A stretch of 64,000 bases of DNA from Leucobacter komagatae (GTDB taxonomy: Bacteria; Actinomycetota; Actinomycetes; Actinomycetales; Microbacteriaceae): assembly GCF_006716085.1 (NCBI RefSeq), contig NZ_VFON01000001.1, forward strand, positions 1,674,001 through 1,738,000. The letters are read 5' to 3'. A program made the translations under genes and the position numbers. The notes beneath the pieces are model-generated. The model was not told the origin of the DNA and searched no databases. It saw only the letters and a list, made by a program, of their open reading frames with translations. This document shows, piece by piece, positions 28,822-36,699 of the stretch (the stretch's first letter is position 1; each line of letters opens with the position of its first letter).

Positions 28822-30060
28822 CTAGCGCGCGAGCGCTTCGGCTGGCTGCGCGCGCCGCACGTCTTTGGCGAGGAAGGGGAAGCAGAGGTTCAGGATCGCG
28901 GTGGCCACAACCATGCCGACGAAGCCGAGCACGTAGTCTCCGGTGGAATCCTTCACCAGGCCCATCACGTACGGGTACACGAAGCCGCCAACGATGAAGC
29001 CAATGCCGAGCACGAAGCCGTTGACCGCGCCGGCCATGCGCGCGGGCACAGACTCGGTCGCGAGGGCCAGGGCGAGCGGCATGCCGGTGTAGACGCCCAG
29101 GCCAACGAGCGGCAGGCAAATCGCGGCGAACACGTAGTTGCCGGAGGCGATGCTCACGGTGAGCGCGCCCATGAAGAGCGTCATCGCGAGACCGGCGAGC
29201 AGGATCAGGTTCTTGCGCTTGCCCAGGCTGTCAGAGATGAGGCCGAAGATGATCGACGTCGCGACGCCAGCGAGCACGTAGCAGGACGCGAAGAAGCCCG
29301 CGGCCGTGGTCGACCATCCGGCCTCCTCGATAAGGATCGTCGGCATCCAGACCGCGACAACCGCGAAAATGCCCCACTCACCGATGAAAAAGGCGGCGGC
29401 GACCAGGACGTTGCGGCTGAACAGCCAGCTGAGGGCGGAGCGGCCGCTGGTGTCAGCTTCCTGCGCGGCTTCGTCTGCCTGGGCCGGCGGTACGTCTTTG
29501 AGGAAGAGTGCCGCGATGACGAGGACGACAATGAGGAAGATCCCGCCGATGGTTGAACCGGTGCGCCAGCCGAACGCGACGAGCACGATTGCGAACAGGT
29601 AGAGCGCAAACACCGAGCCAATGCCGTCGGTCGTGAACATCACGCCGAGCGCGATACCGCTCTTGCGCTCGCGCTCGAACCAGTTGATCGCCATCGTGTA
29701 CGGGCCGACGAACAACAGGCCAACGCCGAGGCCACTAATGGCGCGTCCGAGCATGAGCATGCCGTAGTCAGGCGCGAGGGCGAAGACGAACTGGCCGACG
29801 ATCGCCGCGACGAGACCAACGAGGATGATCTTCTTGATTCCGATCTTGTCGCCGATCACCCCGGCGAAGGGCAGGATGATGCCGCCGACGAGGGCGGTGA
29901 TCGAGGCGAGCAGGCCGGCCTGGCTCGCGCTGAGCGACAGATCCTCGGAGATCTCGAGCAGGCTCGGGGTCCACCCGATGTAGGGGATGAAGCAAGCGAT
30001 GAGAACCAGGTATGACAGGCTCAGCATCACCCACTTGGTTGCGGGACTCGTCTTAGTCAT
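28822..30060 (-). CDS. MFS transporter, nitrate/oxalate-formate-like
   Basis: This 412-residue permease has 12 predicted membrane helices, with GDKIGIKK between helices 2 and 3 as the MFS A-motif region. The overall pattern resembles CynX/NarK/OFA-type MFS carriers. Its pairing with a Tat-exported amine oxidase suggests uptake of the oxidation product, or of the amine itself, though direction is not certain. Its upstream region contains an array of GCAAAAC half-sites and an AT-rich palindrome, which suggests inducible expression of the two-gene unit. No regulator gene is adjacent. Confidence 0.85.
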   Translation of the reverse strand: MTKTSPATKWVMLSLSYLVLIACFIPYIGWTPSLLEISEDLSLSASQAGLLASITALVGGIILPFAGVIGDKIGIKKIILVGLVAAIVGQFVFALAPDYGMLMLGRAISGLGVGLLFVGPYTMAINWFERERKSGIALGVMFTTDGIGSVFALYLFAIVLVAFGWRTGSTIGGIFLIVVLVIAALFLKDVPPAQADEAAQEADTSGRSALSWLFSRNVLVAAAFFIGEWGIFAVVAVWMPTILIEEAGWSTTAAGFFASCYVLAGVATSIIFGLISDSLGKRKNLILLAGLAMTLFMGALTVSIASGNYVFAAICLPLVGLGVYTGMPLALALATESVPARMAGAVNGFVLGIGFIVGGFVYPYVMGLVKDSTGDYVLGFVGMVVATAILNLCFPFLAKDVRRAQPAEALAR

Positions 30061-30093
30061 GAAGGCGCACTTTCCATCTCGGCATTGAGAACA

Positions 30094-30109
30094 AATTCAA
30101 CAATGAATT
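30094..30109 (-). promoter_or_regulatory. AT-rich palindrome near MFS start
   Basis: AATTCA and TGAATT form a dyad with a 4-base spacer, 34 bases before the MFS start codon. It stands out in GC-rich DNA and could be an operator or part of the promoter. Confidence 0.4.
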
Positions 30110-30118
30110 CGTTAAGAA

Positions 30119-30156
30119 GCAGCAAAACCCCAAATGTTTTGCTGCCAGAGCAAAAC
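30119..30156 (-). promoter_or_regulatory. GCAAAAC half-site array upstream of MFS/amine oxidase operon
   Basis: GCAGCAAAAC (30119-30128) and GTTTTGCTGC (30136-30145) form a perfect 10-bp dyad with a 7-base spacer. A third GCAAAAC lies at 30150-30156. Three half-sites in one promoter suggest cooperative binding by a regulator encoded elsewhere. Confidence 0.55.
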
Positions 30157-30249
30157 CATATAGCGAAACTTGCTTATTCACAACCCGCCATTCGCCTGAC
30201 GTGGCGCCTGGGATCAAAACGAGGCGCGATTTACTCTGAGCACAAACGC

Positions 30250-30279
30250 AAAGAAGCCCCTCCGGAGAGGGGCTTCTTT
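30250..30279 (-). terminator. tRNA-operon terminator
   Basis: A 13-bp perfect stem (30250-30262 with 30267-30279) and a CGGA loop lie directly after tRNA-Asp in the minus direction. The arms end in A/T runs, as for rho-independent terminators. Confidence 0.85.
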
Positions 30280-30282
30280 CTG

Positions 30283-30359
30283 TGGCGACCCTGACGGGAC
30301 TTGAACCCGCGACCTCCGCCGTGACAGGGCGGCGCGCTAACCAACTGCGCTACAGGGCC
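30283..30359 (-). tRNA. tRNA-Asp (GTC)
   Basis: Read on the minus strand the gene starts GGCCCTGTAGCGCAGTTGG and folds as a full cloverleaf. The anticodon stem CCGCC/GGCGG encloses CTGTCAC, so the anticodon is GTC (Asp). The T-arm has GGGTTCAAGTCC. The 3' CCA is encoded (30283-30285), unlike the other three tRNAs here. Confidence 0.97.
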
Positions 30360-30430
30360 ATACGTGTTATTCAGTTATGCTCTCGCGAATTACAGCTCCG
30401 GCAGGCCGGGCTGAAACATCGCAAGTAAAA

Positions 30431-30463
30431 GAACCCCCACGAGTAGAAGCCTCATGAGGGTTC
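30431..30463 (-). terminator. Terminator after tRNA-Phe
   Basis: Arms 30431-30443 and 30451-30463 pair over 13 positions with two G-U pairs and a 7-base loop. In the minus direction the stem is followed by TTTTA. It lies 24 bases after the tRNA-Phe 3' end. Confidence 0.75.
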
Positions 30464-30487
30464 AGTAACGGTGTAATAGCCGCTACG

Positions 30488-30560
30488 TGGCTCCGACCGG
30501 CATCGATCCGGTGACCTTTCGATTTTCAGTCGAACGCTCTACCAACTGAGCTACAGAGCC
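30488..30560 (-). tRNA. tRNA-Phe (GAA)
   Basis: A 73-base cloverleaf on the minus strand starting GGCTCTGTAGCTCAGTTGG. The anticodon loop is CTGAAAA, giving anticodon GAA (Phe). The acceptor stem GGCTCTG/CGGAGCC has one G-U pair. The discriminator base is A, and CCA is not encoded. Confidence 0.97.
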
Positions 30561-30615
30561 AGACGATCGTTTGAACTGGGTGACCAACTCTGGCAATCGC
30601 CGCTTGAATGAAGAA

Positions 30616-30633
30616 ACCCTTCCTTAGAAGGGC
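30616..30633 (-). terminator. Short hairpin after second tRNA-Asp
   Basis: CCCTTC and GAAGGG arms with a 4-base loop (extended by one G-U pair) are followed in the minus direction by TTTCTTC. A small terminator between tRNA-Asp and tRNA-Phe. Confidence 0.65.
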
Positions 30634-30645
30634 TCCTCAATTCAG

Positions 30646-30719
30646 CGACCCTGACGGGACTTGAACCCGCGACCTCCGCCGTGACAGGGCGGCGCGCTAA
30701 CCAACTGCGCTACAGGGCC
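30646..30719 (-). tRNA. tRNA-Asp (GTC), second copy
   Basis: The 74-base tRNA body is identical to the copy at 30283-30359, with anticodon loop CTGTCAC (GTC, Asp), but CCA is not encoded. Flanking DNA differs from the first copy. Confidence 0.97.
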
Positions 30720-30745
30720 ATGCATATTTAATTGTGTCGGTATAG

Positions 30746-30818
30746 TGACCCCAACGGGATTCGAACCCGTGCTGCCGCCGTGAAAGGGCGGTGTCCTAGG
30801 CCGCTAAACGATGGGGCC
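30746..30818 (-). tRNA. tRNA-Glu (TTC)
   Basis: A 73-base cloverleaf on the minus strand starting GGCCCCATCGTTTAGCGG. The anticodon stem CCGCC/GGCGG encloses CTTTCAC, so the anticodon is TTC (Glu). The acceptor stem GGCCCCA/TGGGGTC is followed by discriminator A, and CCA is not encoded. It is the first gene of the tRNA cluster. Confidence 0.97.
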
Positions 30819-30948
30819 GCGGCAATTTCTTGCCTTGCTACCGAGATATGAGCTTAGGGCACGAATGCCGGGTGACGCAAATCCCGGCAGCCATCCGGTA
30901 TCCCTGGCGTGTCGCACGCCTGCCGCAGAGCGGGGCCAAGACCCGACG

Positions 30949-31233
30949 TTATCCGCCGAGAGCGCGCTGCACTCGGTTGAGCGAGATGTTTTCGAGCCGC
31001 TGTACGCCGTCGCCGGTGCGCTGCTCGAAGTGGTAACCCATCTTGCCCTGGCTGAGCATGCCGATGAGGTACGGTTCGTTCGCGTTCCACATGATCCAGG
31101 TGGGCTGACCTTGCATGTTGGGGCCCAGAAAAGTGAACTCAATCGCCTGCTGCCCGAACCGCTGGATGTTTGGCATCAGTCGGTCTGTGGGGAGCGCTAG
31201 CACCTTCTCACCCTGCCGTTGCACCTCGCTCAT
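30949..31233 (-). CDS. Hypothetical protein, 94 residues
   Basis: A small soluble protein I do not recognise. It starts at an ATG at 31233, has a strand-rich middle (PTWIMWNANEPYLIGMLSQGKMGYHFEQ) and a short basic C-terminal helix. It has no signal peptide or membrane segment. It lies between the tRNA cluster and the aminopeptidase operon terminator, on the same strand as both. Its codon use is ordinary for this genome, which supports it being real; its role is unknown. Confidence 0.55.
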   Translation of the reverse strand: MSEVQRQGEKVLALPTDRLMPNIQRFGQQAIEFTFLGPNMQGQPTWIMWNANEPYLIGMLSQGKMGYHFEQRTGDGVQRLENISLNRVQRALGG

Positions 31234-31276
31234 GGCCCGATCCTATCGAACAGACATAAAAAATACGATGAAGAAA

Positions 31277-31310
31277 CGCTCAGCTGCGCACCCTTGCGCG
31301 CAGCTGAGCG
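31277..31310 (-). terminator. Terminator of aminopeptidase operon
   Basis: CGCTCAGCTGCGC (31277-31289) and GCGCAGCTGAGCG (31298-31310) make a perfect 13-bp stem with an 8-base loop, followed in the minus direction by TTTCTTC. It starts 19 bases beyond the M18 aminopeptidase stop. Confidence 0.85.
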
Positions 31311-31329
31311 TCATTCAGCGCGTTCGGAG

Positions 31330-32619
31330 CTACGCGCCAGCGTAAAACGCGCCGACCGCGCGGGCGAGCCCGTGCAAGTCATCGACGTGCGCGAGTTCGC
31401 GCGCCGAGTGCATCGACAGCAGCGGAACTCCGACGTCGACGGTGCGGATCCCGATCCTCGTTGCCGTGATCGGACCGATCGTCGAGCCGCACGGAACCGT
31501 GTTATTCGAGACGAACTCCTGCGTCTGAACCCCGGCGGCCTCGCACGCGCGCTGCCAGAGGGCAGCTCCGTGCGCATCGCTCGCGTAGCGCTGGTTCGCG
31601 TTGATCTTCAGCATCGGCCCCTTGCCCGCGAGCGGGCGCACGTTCGGGTCGTGCTTCTCTTGGTAGTTCGGGTGCACCGAGTGCCCAGCGTCGGCCGACA
31701 GGCACCACGACGCTGCGAGCGCGCGAGCGGCCTCATCGGGCGTCGCACCAAGCCCGGCACGCAACCGACCAAGAACGTCCGCCAGGAACGGCCCTGCGGC
31801 ACCTGAGCGGGTCTCCGAACCGAGCTCTTCATGGTCGAACGACGCGAACACAGAGACGGTGCCGGGCGCGGGCTCGGTCTCGATGAGCGCCACCAGGCCA
31901 GCGAAGGTCGAGCTCAGGTTGTCGAGCCGCGGCGAAGCGAGGAATTCCTGGCGCGCCCCGATCCTGCTCGCAGGCTGCGTGTCGTACAGCCGCACGTCGG
32001 TGCCCGCGATGTCGTCGGCCGCGGCGTCGCTCGCGGCCGCGAGCAGCTCCATCACCGAGGTGTCGGGCGCGGAGACCGCGAGAATGGGCTGCGTGTGGCG
32101 CTGCCGATCGAGCGTCAGACCCGAGTTCGCGTCGCGGTCGAGGTGGATCGCGAGCTGCGGGATGCGAGCGACGGCCTGCGTGCAGACGAGGCGCTCCTCC
32201 CCCGAGCGGGTAACGATGCGCCCCGCGAACCCGAGGTCGCGGTCGAGCCACGAGTTGATGAGCGGCCCGCCGTAGACCTCGACCCCGGCCTGCGACCAGC
32301 CCGCGGCCGTGAAGTCAGGCTGCGGCTTCAAGACGAAGCCGGGCGAATCGGTGTGCGCTCCGAGCACGCGCACGGGGCTCGTCGCGGAGACGGTCTCGCC
32401 CGCGCGCCAGGCGATAACCGCGCCGTCGCGCACGACGACGCCGCGGGCGCCGGATGCGATCGGCCCCCACGCGTCGTCTTCAGTGAGCTCGGTGAACCCC
32501 TGGCCCACGAGCATCGCTGCCGAAAATCGCGCCGCGTGGTACGAGCTCGGCGATGATCCTACGAACCCGATGAACTCATTGATGTAGTCGTCGCGACTCT
32601 CAAGCAGCGTCTCGGTCAT
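31330..32619 (-). CDS. M18 family metallo-aminopeptidase
   Basis: This 429-residue cytosolic zinc aminopeptidase removes N-terminal residues, often acidic ones, from peptides. Family signatures are GAHTDSPGFVLKP (metal ligand His/Asp) near residue 90, SFDHEELGS near 265, SADAGHSVHPNYQEKHD near 315 and SMHSARELAHVDD at the end. Length matches the M18 (aspartyl aminopeptidase) family. It follows the leucyl aminopeptidase by only four bases, so the two are an operon for peptide turnover, and a terminator follows. Confidence 0.92.
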   Translation of the reverse strand: MTETLLESRDDYINEFIGFVGSSPSSYHAARFSAAMLVGQGFTELTEDDAWGPIASGARGVVVRDGAVIAWRAGETVSATSPVRVLGAHTDSPGFVLKPQPDFTAAGWSQAGVEVYGGPLINSWLDRDLGFAGRIVTRSGEERLVCTQAVARIPQLAIHLDRDANSGLTLDRQRHTQPILAVSAPDTSVMELLAAASDAAADDIAGTDVRLYDTQPASRIGARQEFLASPRLDNLSSTFAGLVALIETEPAPGTVSVFASFDHEELGSETRSGAAGPFLADVLGRLRAGLGATPDEAARALAASWCLSADAGHSVHPNYQEKHDPNVRPLAGKGPMLKINANQRYASDAHGAALWQRACEAAGVQTQEFVSNNTVPCGSTIGPITATRIGIRTVDVGVPLLSMHSARELAHVDDLHGLARAVGAFYAGA

Positions 32620-32623
32620 GGCG

Positions 32624-34177
32624 CTAGTTCATCTCGCTTGACTGCGGTGCGTCTGTCGCGGCGGGAGCCGTGAACGCTGCGGCGAGCTCGGTGAGCAGGC
32701 GCGCGCCGAAACCGGTCGAGCCTGTCGAGCGCCACAGGTCGTCGCTCGCGACCTCCATCGTCGGGGCGATGTCGATGTGGCCCCACGGCACGTCAGCGAC
32801 GAACTCGTTGAGGAACAGGGCTGCGAGGATCGCACCGCCGTACGGGCCGCCGATGTTCGACAGGTCGGCGACGTTCGACTTCATCTGGTCGGCGTAGCGG
32901 TGATCGAGCGGCATCTGCCAGACGCGCTCGTCGGTGAGGTCAGCCGCCGCCGCAAGCTGCGCCGCGACCTCATCGTTGTTCGCGAAGGTCGCTGCCGTGC
33001 GGAGCCCAAGCGCCGCCATCGCGTTGCCGGTAAGGGTCGCAATGTCGACAATCGCGTCGGGGCGATCGGCTTCCTCAGTTGCGAGCACGAGGCCGTCCGC
33101 CATGACGATGCGGCCCTCGGCGTCCGAGTTCTTCACCTCGATGGTCTTGCCACCACGGATCGTGAGCACGTCGCCGATCTTCGTCGCGGTGCCCGAGAGC
33201 ATGTTGTCGGTGCACATGAGCCAGCCGGTGACCTTGTTCGTCACGCCGAGCTCGCGCAGGCCGAGCATCGCCGAGAAGACGGCGCCCGCACCCATCATGT
33301 CCATCTTCATGTCACCCATCGACGTCGGGGGCTTCAGGCTCACGCCGCCCGAGTCGAACATGATGCCCTTGCCAACGAGGCCAAGGTGCGGGGTGTTCGC
33401 GTTCGCGCCCTCGGGCGTGTAACGCAGCTTGATCATGCGGGGCTCGTCGACGGAGCCAGCATTGACGCCGAGCAGACCGCCGGTGCCGAGCTCGATGAGC
33501 GCGTCACGGTCGAAGATCTCAACCTCGAGGCCGAACTCCGGGCCGAGCTTCGCGGCGATGTCAGCGAACTTCTCAGCGGTGAGATGACGCGGCGGGGTGT
33601 TGCCGAGGTCGCGCGAGATCGAGGCCGCGCGTGCGAGCACGAGCCCGCGAGCGACGCCCTCCTTGGCTGCAGCCTGGTCTGCGTCGGCGACGCCGAGCGT
33701 CAGCGTCTTCAGCGCGACGTTCTTCGCCTCGCCCTTCAGCGCCTCAAACCGGTAGCGCGCGAGCACGGCGCCCTCGGTTGCGGCGAGCGCGGCGTCGCGC
33801 GCGCTCAGCTCGTCGGAGATCACTTCGGTGAGGTCGAGAGCGAGGGCGTCCGACTCGCTCGCAGCGCGGGTGAAGGAAGCGACCGCGTTGCGGAGCTCAG
33901 CAGCCGAGGTGATGCCCTTGCCGGTGCCGACGAGCACGCAGAGCGTCTGGCCGGGGAGGCGCAGCGTCTGGCCGGCCTTCCCGGTGAATCCGGCGGCCGC
34001 AAGCGACTCGCGGGTCTGGCCTTCGAGGTGATCACATGATGGCAGATCCCCCTCGGCGGCGATCAGGCACGCGCGGACGGGCGCTGCGGTGACATCGGCG
34101 CCGGAGCCGATGACAACGTCAGTTGTCTGCGCGAGCGAAGGGACAGGATCGAAGGATGGGTCAATCACTACACTCAT
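32624..34177 (-). CDS. pepA: Leucyl aminopeptidase (M17)
   Basis: This 517-residue cytosolic aminopeptidase needs two metal ions. The C-terminal catalytic domain has GKGIMFDSGGVSLKP (metal Lys/Asp near 265), NSDAEGRIVMADGL (active-site Arg) and the family's terminal region; the N-terminal macro-like domain is divergent as usual. NSDAEGR has Ser where NTDAEGR has Thr, a common variant. It heads a two-gene operon with the M18 enzyme. Both together could complete degradation of oligopeptides. Some PepA homologues also bind DNA, but nothing here shows it. Confidence 0.94.
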   Translation of the reverse strand: MSVVIDPSFDPVPSLAQTTDVVIGSGADVTAAPVRACLIAAEGDLPSCDHLEGQTRESLAAAGFTGKAGQTLRLPGQTLCVLVGTGKGITSAAELRNAVASFTRAASESDALALDLTEVISDELSARDAALAATEGAVLARYRFEALKGEAKNVALKTLTLGVADADQAAAKEGVARGLVLARAASISRDLGNTPPRHLTAEKFADIAAKLGPEFGLEVEIFDRDALIELGTGGLLGVNAGSVDEPRMIKLRYTPEGANANTPHLGLVGKGIMFDSGGVSLKPPTSMGDMKMDMMGAGAVFSAMLGLRELGVTNKVTGWLMCTDNMLSGTATKIGDVLTIRGGKTIEVKNSDAEGRIVMADGLVLATEEADRPDAIVDIATLTGNAMAALGLRTAATFANNDEVAAQLAAAADLTDERVWQMPLDHRYADQMKSNVADLSNIGGPYGGAILAALFLNEFVADVPWGHIDIAPTMEVASDDLWRSTGSTGFGARLLTELAAAFTAPAATDAPQSSEMN

Positions 34178-34207
34178 GCCCCCACCCTATCCCTCGGGGG
34201 TAACGCA

Positions 34208-34246
34208 CCGCAGGCCCCCACAAGAACAGTTCGTGAGGGCCTGCGG
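34208..34246 (-). terminator. Terminator of second ABC exporter operon
   Basis: CCGCAGGCCC (34208-34217) and GGGCCTGCGG (34237-34246) form a perfect 10-bp outer stem enclosing a shorter CAC/GTG pairing. It lies 14 bases beyond the ABC permease stop in the minus direction, between it and pepA. Confidence 0.75.
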
Positions 34247-34259
34247 GGGCGAAACGCTG

Positions 34260-35660
34260 CTACGCGACGGAGAGCGCGGTGACCGGCGATACCCGCACCG
34301 CACGCCGCGCGGGGGCGGCGGCAGCGACCAGGGCGAGCGCGACGCCGAAGAGCGCGACGCCGGCGATCACGAGCCACGGCACCCCCGGCGCCGCGAACCC
34401 GATCTGTGAACCGAGCAGCGACTGCGCGGCCACCCAGCCGTAGAACACGCCGAGCACGATCCCGAACCCGAGCGCCGCGAGCGTCATCTGCGCGCTCTCC
34501 GCGACGACCATGCGCCGCACCTGCGACCCGGTGAACCCGAGCGCGCGCAGCAGCCCGAGTTCGCGAGTGCGCTGCAGCACGCTGAGCGACAGCGTGTTCA
34601 CCATGCCGACCGCGGCGATGATCGCCGAGAAACCGACGAGGCCTGTGAAGATCGCGGTCGTCACGGCGAGCGTCTCGTTCAAGATCGCCGCCATGGCCGG
34701 GTCGTTGTCGAACGCGGCGAGCGTCATCGACCGATAGCTCTCGAGCGCGACAGCAAACATGATGACGAGGGTGACGCCGATCACGAGGCCGATCGTCGAG
34801 CGCGCGCTGCGCTCGGGGAACCGCACGGCGTTCGCCGCGGCGAGCGAGCCGGTCGGGCCGCGGTCGATGAGCTTGCCGGTGAGCCCCAGCACGGGCGGCA
34901 TGATGAAGTGGGCGCCGACCGCGATGCCCGTGAACGAGAACAGCCCGCCGAAGAACGACACCATGAGCGCCATCGGGGTGAGCACGCTGAGCGCGATGCC
35001 ACCGGCGAGCAGCGCGGCGCCGATCACGATCAGGATCCAGGCCCACACCGTCCTTGCACGCCTGCCGCGCGATTCCTCCGGGCGCAGCTCGACCGAGGCG
35101 CCCGTCGCCGCGATCGGCGACACCGACCCGACGCGGCGGGATCCCGCCCACGCCGCGGCCCATGTCGTGAGCGTCACGACCGCGACGGCGAGGATCGCGA
35201 GCGGGTCGAACAGCGGGTAGTTCGGCCCCTCAGGGAGCCAGCCCCAGCCCGCGCCGAAGTGCACGACACCCGCGATGAGGGCCTCGGCGAGCACGAAACC
35301 GATGGCCGCGCCGATCGCCCCCATGAGGAGGCCCTCACCGGCGACGCGTGAGCGGATCCGCGCCGACGTCGACCCGATGAGGCGGTACAGCGCGATCGTG
35401 CGGGTGCGCCCCGCAATGATCGTCGCGAACGTGTTCGCGGTGACGATCGCGCCAACGTACAGCGCGATGATGATGAAGATCGCCGACACCATGAGCAAGG
35501 TCATACGGAACGTGCCAGAGCCCTCGATGAGTTCGGGGTCGAGGGCGGCGCCCATCACTCCCGTGGTGAGGATGAGGGCGACGGCAAACAGCGTGCTCAG
35601 ACCCGAGACGACGACGGTTGCGGCGTGCTCGCGCAGCGCGGATCCCTGCGCGGCGCTCAT
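34260..35660 (-). CDS. ABC transporter permease, FtsX-like (MacB type)
   Basis: This is a 466-residue permease with two FtsX domains. The first is at about residues 50-165 and the second at about 340-465, with the usual four helices and a short extracytoplasmic part. RTRTIALYRLIGSTSARIRSRVAGEGLL and RTRELGLLRALGFTGSQVRRMVVAESAQM are the coupling loops of the family. It overlaps the ATPase gene by four bases. Such systems export peptides, lipoproteins or drugs; the substrate here is unknown. No sensor kinase is adjacent, unlike the exporter at 12.5-14.6 kb. Confidence 0.87.
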   Translation of the reverse strand: MSAAQGSALREHAATVVVSGLSTLFAVALILTTGVMGAALDPELIEGSGTFRMTLLMVSAIFIIIALYVGAIVTANTFATIIAGRTRTIALYRLIGSTSARIRSRVAGEGLLMGAIGAAIGFVLAEALIAGVVHFGAGWGWLPEGPNYPLFDPLAILAVAVVTLTTWAAAWAGSRRVGSVSPIAATGASVELRPEESRGRRARTVWAWILIVIGAALLAGGIALSVLTPMALMVSFFGGLFSFTGIAVGAHFIMPPVLGLTGKLIDRGPTGSLAAANAVRFPERSARSTIGLVIGVTLVIMFAVALESYRSMTLAAFDNDPAMAAILNETLAVTTAIFTGLVGFSAIIAAVGMVNTLSLSVLQRTRELGLLRALGFTGSQVRRMVVAESAQMTLAALGFGIVLGVFYGWVAAQSLLGSQIGFAAPGVPWLVIAGVALFGVALALVAAAAPARRAVRVSPVTALSVA

Positions 35661-36421
35661 GCTGCGTGCCCTTCAAGGTTCAGCATGGTCGCCGAGATCT
35701 CTTCCGCCGTCATCGGGCCGCGGTCGGCGACGATTTGGCCATCGCCGAGGAACACGATGCGATCGGCGTAGCTCGCCGCGATCGGGTCGTGCGTGACCAT
35801 GACGATGCTCTGGCCCGAGTTTGTCACGGCCGAGCGCAGCAGCTTCAGCACCTCACGCCCGGTGCGGGAGTCGAGGGCGCCCGTCGGCTCATCCGCGAAG
35901 ATGACGTCGGGCTTCGTCGCGAGGGCGCGGGCGATCGCGACGCGCTGCTGCTGGCCGCCCGAGAGCTCGTGCGGGCGGTGGTCGAGGCGACTCGCGAGGC
36001 CGAGCTGGTTCAAGAGGGCGTCGATCCACGCCATCTCCTGCAGGCTCGGCTTCTTGCCGTCGAGCTGGAACGGCAGCATGATGTTGCCGCGCACGTCGAG
36101 CGTCGGCACGAGGTTGAAGGCCTGGAAGATGAATCCGATGCGGCGGCGGCGCAGCTTCGTGAGCTCGGCGTCGCCGAGGCCAGAGATCTCGTCGCCGCCG
36201 AGCCACACCTGGCCTGCGCTGGGGGTGTCGAGGCCTGCCATGACGTGCATGAGCGTCGACTTGCCCGAGCCCGACGGGCCCATGATTGCGGTGAACTGGC
36301 CGCGGCCGACGCCAACGGAGACGTCGTGCAGCGCGACGACCCGCTGCTCGCCCGCCCCGTAGTACTTGCCGAGGTTTGCGACCCCAGCGACGGTCTCAAT
36401 TGCTGCTGCTTGTGCATTCAT
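35657..36421 (-). CDS. ABC transporter ATP-binding protein (MacB/LolD-like)
   Basis: This is a 254-residue ATPase with Walker A GPSGSGKST, the Q-loop FQAFNLVPTL, signature LSGGQQQR, Walker B VIFADEPTG and a switch His in VTHD. The ATG at 36421 is used. An upstream in-frame extension is a low-complexity Gly/Arg-rich stretch overlapping simple repeats and is rejected. The gene is translationally coupled to the FtsX-like permease. The upstream region (36440-36650) contains C-rich simple repeats and a long imperfect hairpin. Confidence 0.92.
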   Translation of the reverse strand: MNAQAAAIETVAGVANLGKYYGAGEQRVVALHDVSVGVGRGQFTAIMGPSGSGKSTLMHVMAGLDTPSAGQVWLGGDEISGLGDAELTKLRRRRIGFIFQAFNLVPTLDVRGNIMLPFQLDGKKPSLQEMAWIDALLNQLGLASRLDHRPHELSGGQQQRVAIARALATKPDVIFADEPTGALDSRTGREVLKLLRSAVTNSGQSIVMVTHDPIAASYADRIVFLGDGQIVADRGPMTAEEISATMLNLEGHAA

Positions 36422-36576
36422 ACCTCGACGGTACGTCGGCCGGTGGTACTGGCGGATCGCCCTACGGTGCCGCCCGGATGGTACCCGGGTACCGGCTCCG
36501 CCGCCGCTCGGGCGCCCCGCTCTCCGCGCCCACTCCCCGCTCCCGGCACCCCGCTCCCGGCTCCCCGCTCCCCGCT

Positions 36577-36645
36577 CCCACTCAAATGTTCCGTTCACCC
36601 CCAAATACTCAAGGAGTTTGGGGTGGAACAGATTATTTGAGTGGG
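36577..36645. repeat. Long imperfect inverted repeat (about 69 bases)
   Basis: The left arm begins CCCACTCAAAT and the right arm ends ATTTGAGTGGG. Between them CCGTTC..CCCC and GGGG..GGAAC also pair with small mismatches, so the whole 69 bases can fold into one long stem. It lies after the DHA2 transporter stop and before the ABC ATPase promoter. It may be a terminator or a mobile repeat relic. Confidence 0.6.
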
Positions 36646-36699
36646 AATGGCGGCCGGGCGAGCGAGCGGGGCCGAGCGGCAGCCCCGGGGCCGAGGCCC

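Noticed and set aside
30283..30719. Duplicated tRNA-Asp as an attachment-site duplication of an integrated element
   Set aside because: Only about 360 bp lie between the copies, with a tRNA-Phe inside and no integrase or phage gene.
36421..36604. N-terminal extension of the ABC ATPase
   Set aside because: Low-complexity Gly/Arg/Ser sequence over simple DNA repeats; the ATG at 36421 matches the family start.
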